Origin: CANMUM01 sp965263365
GTDB lineage: Bacteria > Pseudomonadota > Alphaproteobacteria > Rhodobacterales > Rhodobacteraceae
NCBI GenBank assembly: GCA_965263365.1
Contig: OZ253672.1
Span: 2,046,001 to 2,110,000 of the forward strand
Reading direction: 5' to 3'
DNA: 64,000 nt
The notes below the pieces were generated by a model that was given only the letters and a program-made list of their open reading frames with translations, made no database searches and had not been told where the DNA came from. Made by a program: the position numbers and the translations under genes. This document shows positions 63,733 to 64,000 of this stretch, in pieces (positions within the stretch are counted from its first letter, which is position 1; the number at the start of each line of letters is the position of its first letter).

Positions 63733-64000
63733 GCATCTATCCGTGGTTTTTGGCTTTGTGGATCATACGCGGCATGATCGCCCAAGATTTTTCCTTTGCG
63801 AGGGAAGCCATGAATAATGACTTCAACCGCCTGCCCAAGTGTATTGGCCTCTGGCTTAATGTAAGCAAATGCCAGTATTTTTCCGACACTATGACCATAA
63901 GCAATACTCGAAACAGAGCCGACGACGTTTCCGTCAACCAAAACCGCTTCGCCTCCATGGCCGTCAACTTTCCCGTCTGGCTCGATTTCAAGATAGGCAC
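63729..64000 (-). CDS. C-terminus of a dimethylglycine/sarcosine-dehydrogenase-like (GcvT-type) protein, partial
   Basis: Only the last 89 codons are visible; the gene continues off the right edge. The segment AYLEIEPDGKVDGHGGEAVL followed by VGSVSSIAYGHSVGKILAFAYI and ending in GHPxxGxxLG-like FPRKGKILGDHAAYDPQSQ is the C-terminal beta-barrel of folate-binding aminomethyltransferase/dimethylglycine dehydrogenase proteins. It is the first gene of the cluster that runs leftward to 58858. Such a gene would demethylate an N-methyl amino acid. Confidence 0.82.
   Translation of the reverse strand, partial: AYLEIEPDGKVDGHGGEAVLVDGNVVGSVSSIAYGHSVGKILAFAYIKPEANTLGQAVEVIIHGFPRKGKILGDHAAYDPQSQKPRIDA

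Noticed and set aside
1..64000. CRISPR arrays or rRNA genes
   Set aside because: No regularly spaced repeats and no rRNA-like sequence were seen anywhere in the window.

Overview
This is a chromosome-like segment from a low-GC marine alphaproteobacterium, most likely a Rhodobacterales (Roseobacter-group) lineage. The inference rests on gene content and order: acnA beside ccmA-ccmB-ccmC-ccmD-ccmG, the comF / GrxC / carbon-nitrogen hydrolase / MarR cluster, a TIGR02300-type acidic protein next to tRNA-Ala(GGC), small alphaproteobacterial proteins such as DUF1467, and many binding-protein-dependent sugar transporters. No rRNA, CRISPR array or intact prophage is visible.

Region 1 (1-12153) is an alpha-galactoside locus. 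A tightly coupled minus-strand operon encodes a binding protein, two permeases, a GH36 alpha-galactosidase, an IlvD/Edd sugar-acid dehydratase, a galactose-dehydrogenase-like SDR, DgoK, DgoA and an SMP-30 lactonase cut by the window edge. Divergently, an IclR regulator, the transporter ATPase and an aldose 1-epimerase are encoded. Together they can import an alpha-galactoside, release and mutarotate galactose, and oxidise it to pyruvate plus glyceraldehyde 3-phosphate (De Ley-Doudoroff route).

Region 2 (12210-18657) is a mixed housekeeping block: MepA endopeptidase, an MFS exporter, a thioesterase, YggT, methylmalonyl-CoA epimerase, DUF1467, nitroreductase, a 2OG-Fe(II)-type oxygenase, Nudix and a TRIC channel.

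Region 3 (18909-26126) is a second sugar locus: a LacI repressor facing a complete ABC transporter, a GH63-like hydrolase of the mannosyl-/glucosylglycerate hydrolase type and a lyxose/mannose isomerase. A palindromic operator lies inside a recognisable promoter. I read it as uptake and hydrolysis of mannosylglycerate, a marine compatible solute, with mannose isomerised to fructose.

Region 4 (26162-43056) is core: hslU (no hslV beside it), acnA, a sulfotransferase, a Tat-exported intradiol-dioxygenase-like protein with an HxlR regulator, a dead GFA gene, the ccm cluster, rlmB, a zinc-ribbon membrane protein, MarR, a nitrilase-family hydrolase, glutaredoxin, comF, a methyltransferase, ferrochelatase and an FAD reductase.

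Region 5 (43057-54696) looks like a decaying genomic island abutting the 3' end of tRNA-Ala. It holds hydrolase remnants, a polysaccharide-export permease broken by one TGA next to an intact ATPase, a truncated DegT aminotransferase, an SDR/TetR pair, a membrane-anchored XRE protein facing a Ner-like regulator, an IS21 transposase also broken by one TGA, and a two-gene SF2 helicase plus XpaC-like module of unknown function.

Region 6 (54697-64000) has tRNA-Ala, TIGR02300, a PHB depolymerase and a YgjP-like metallopeptidase, then a minus-strand catabolic cluster with the C-terminus of a dimethylglycine-dehydrogenase-like protein, an oxidoreductase, DUF1801, three collinear enolase-superfamily paralogues and a class III aminotransferase. 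It suggests breakdown of a betaine or N-methylated amino acid.
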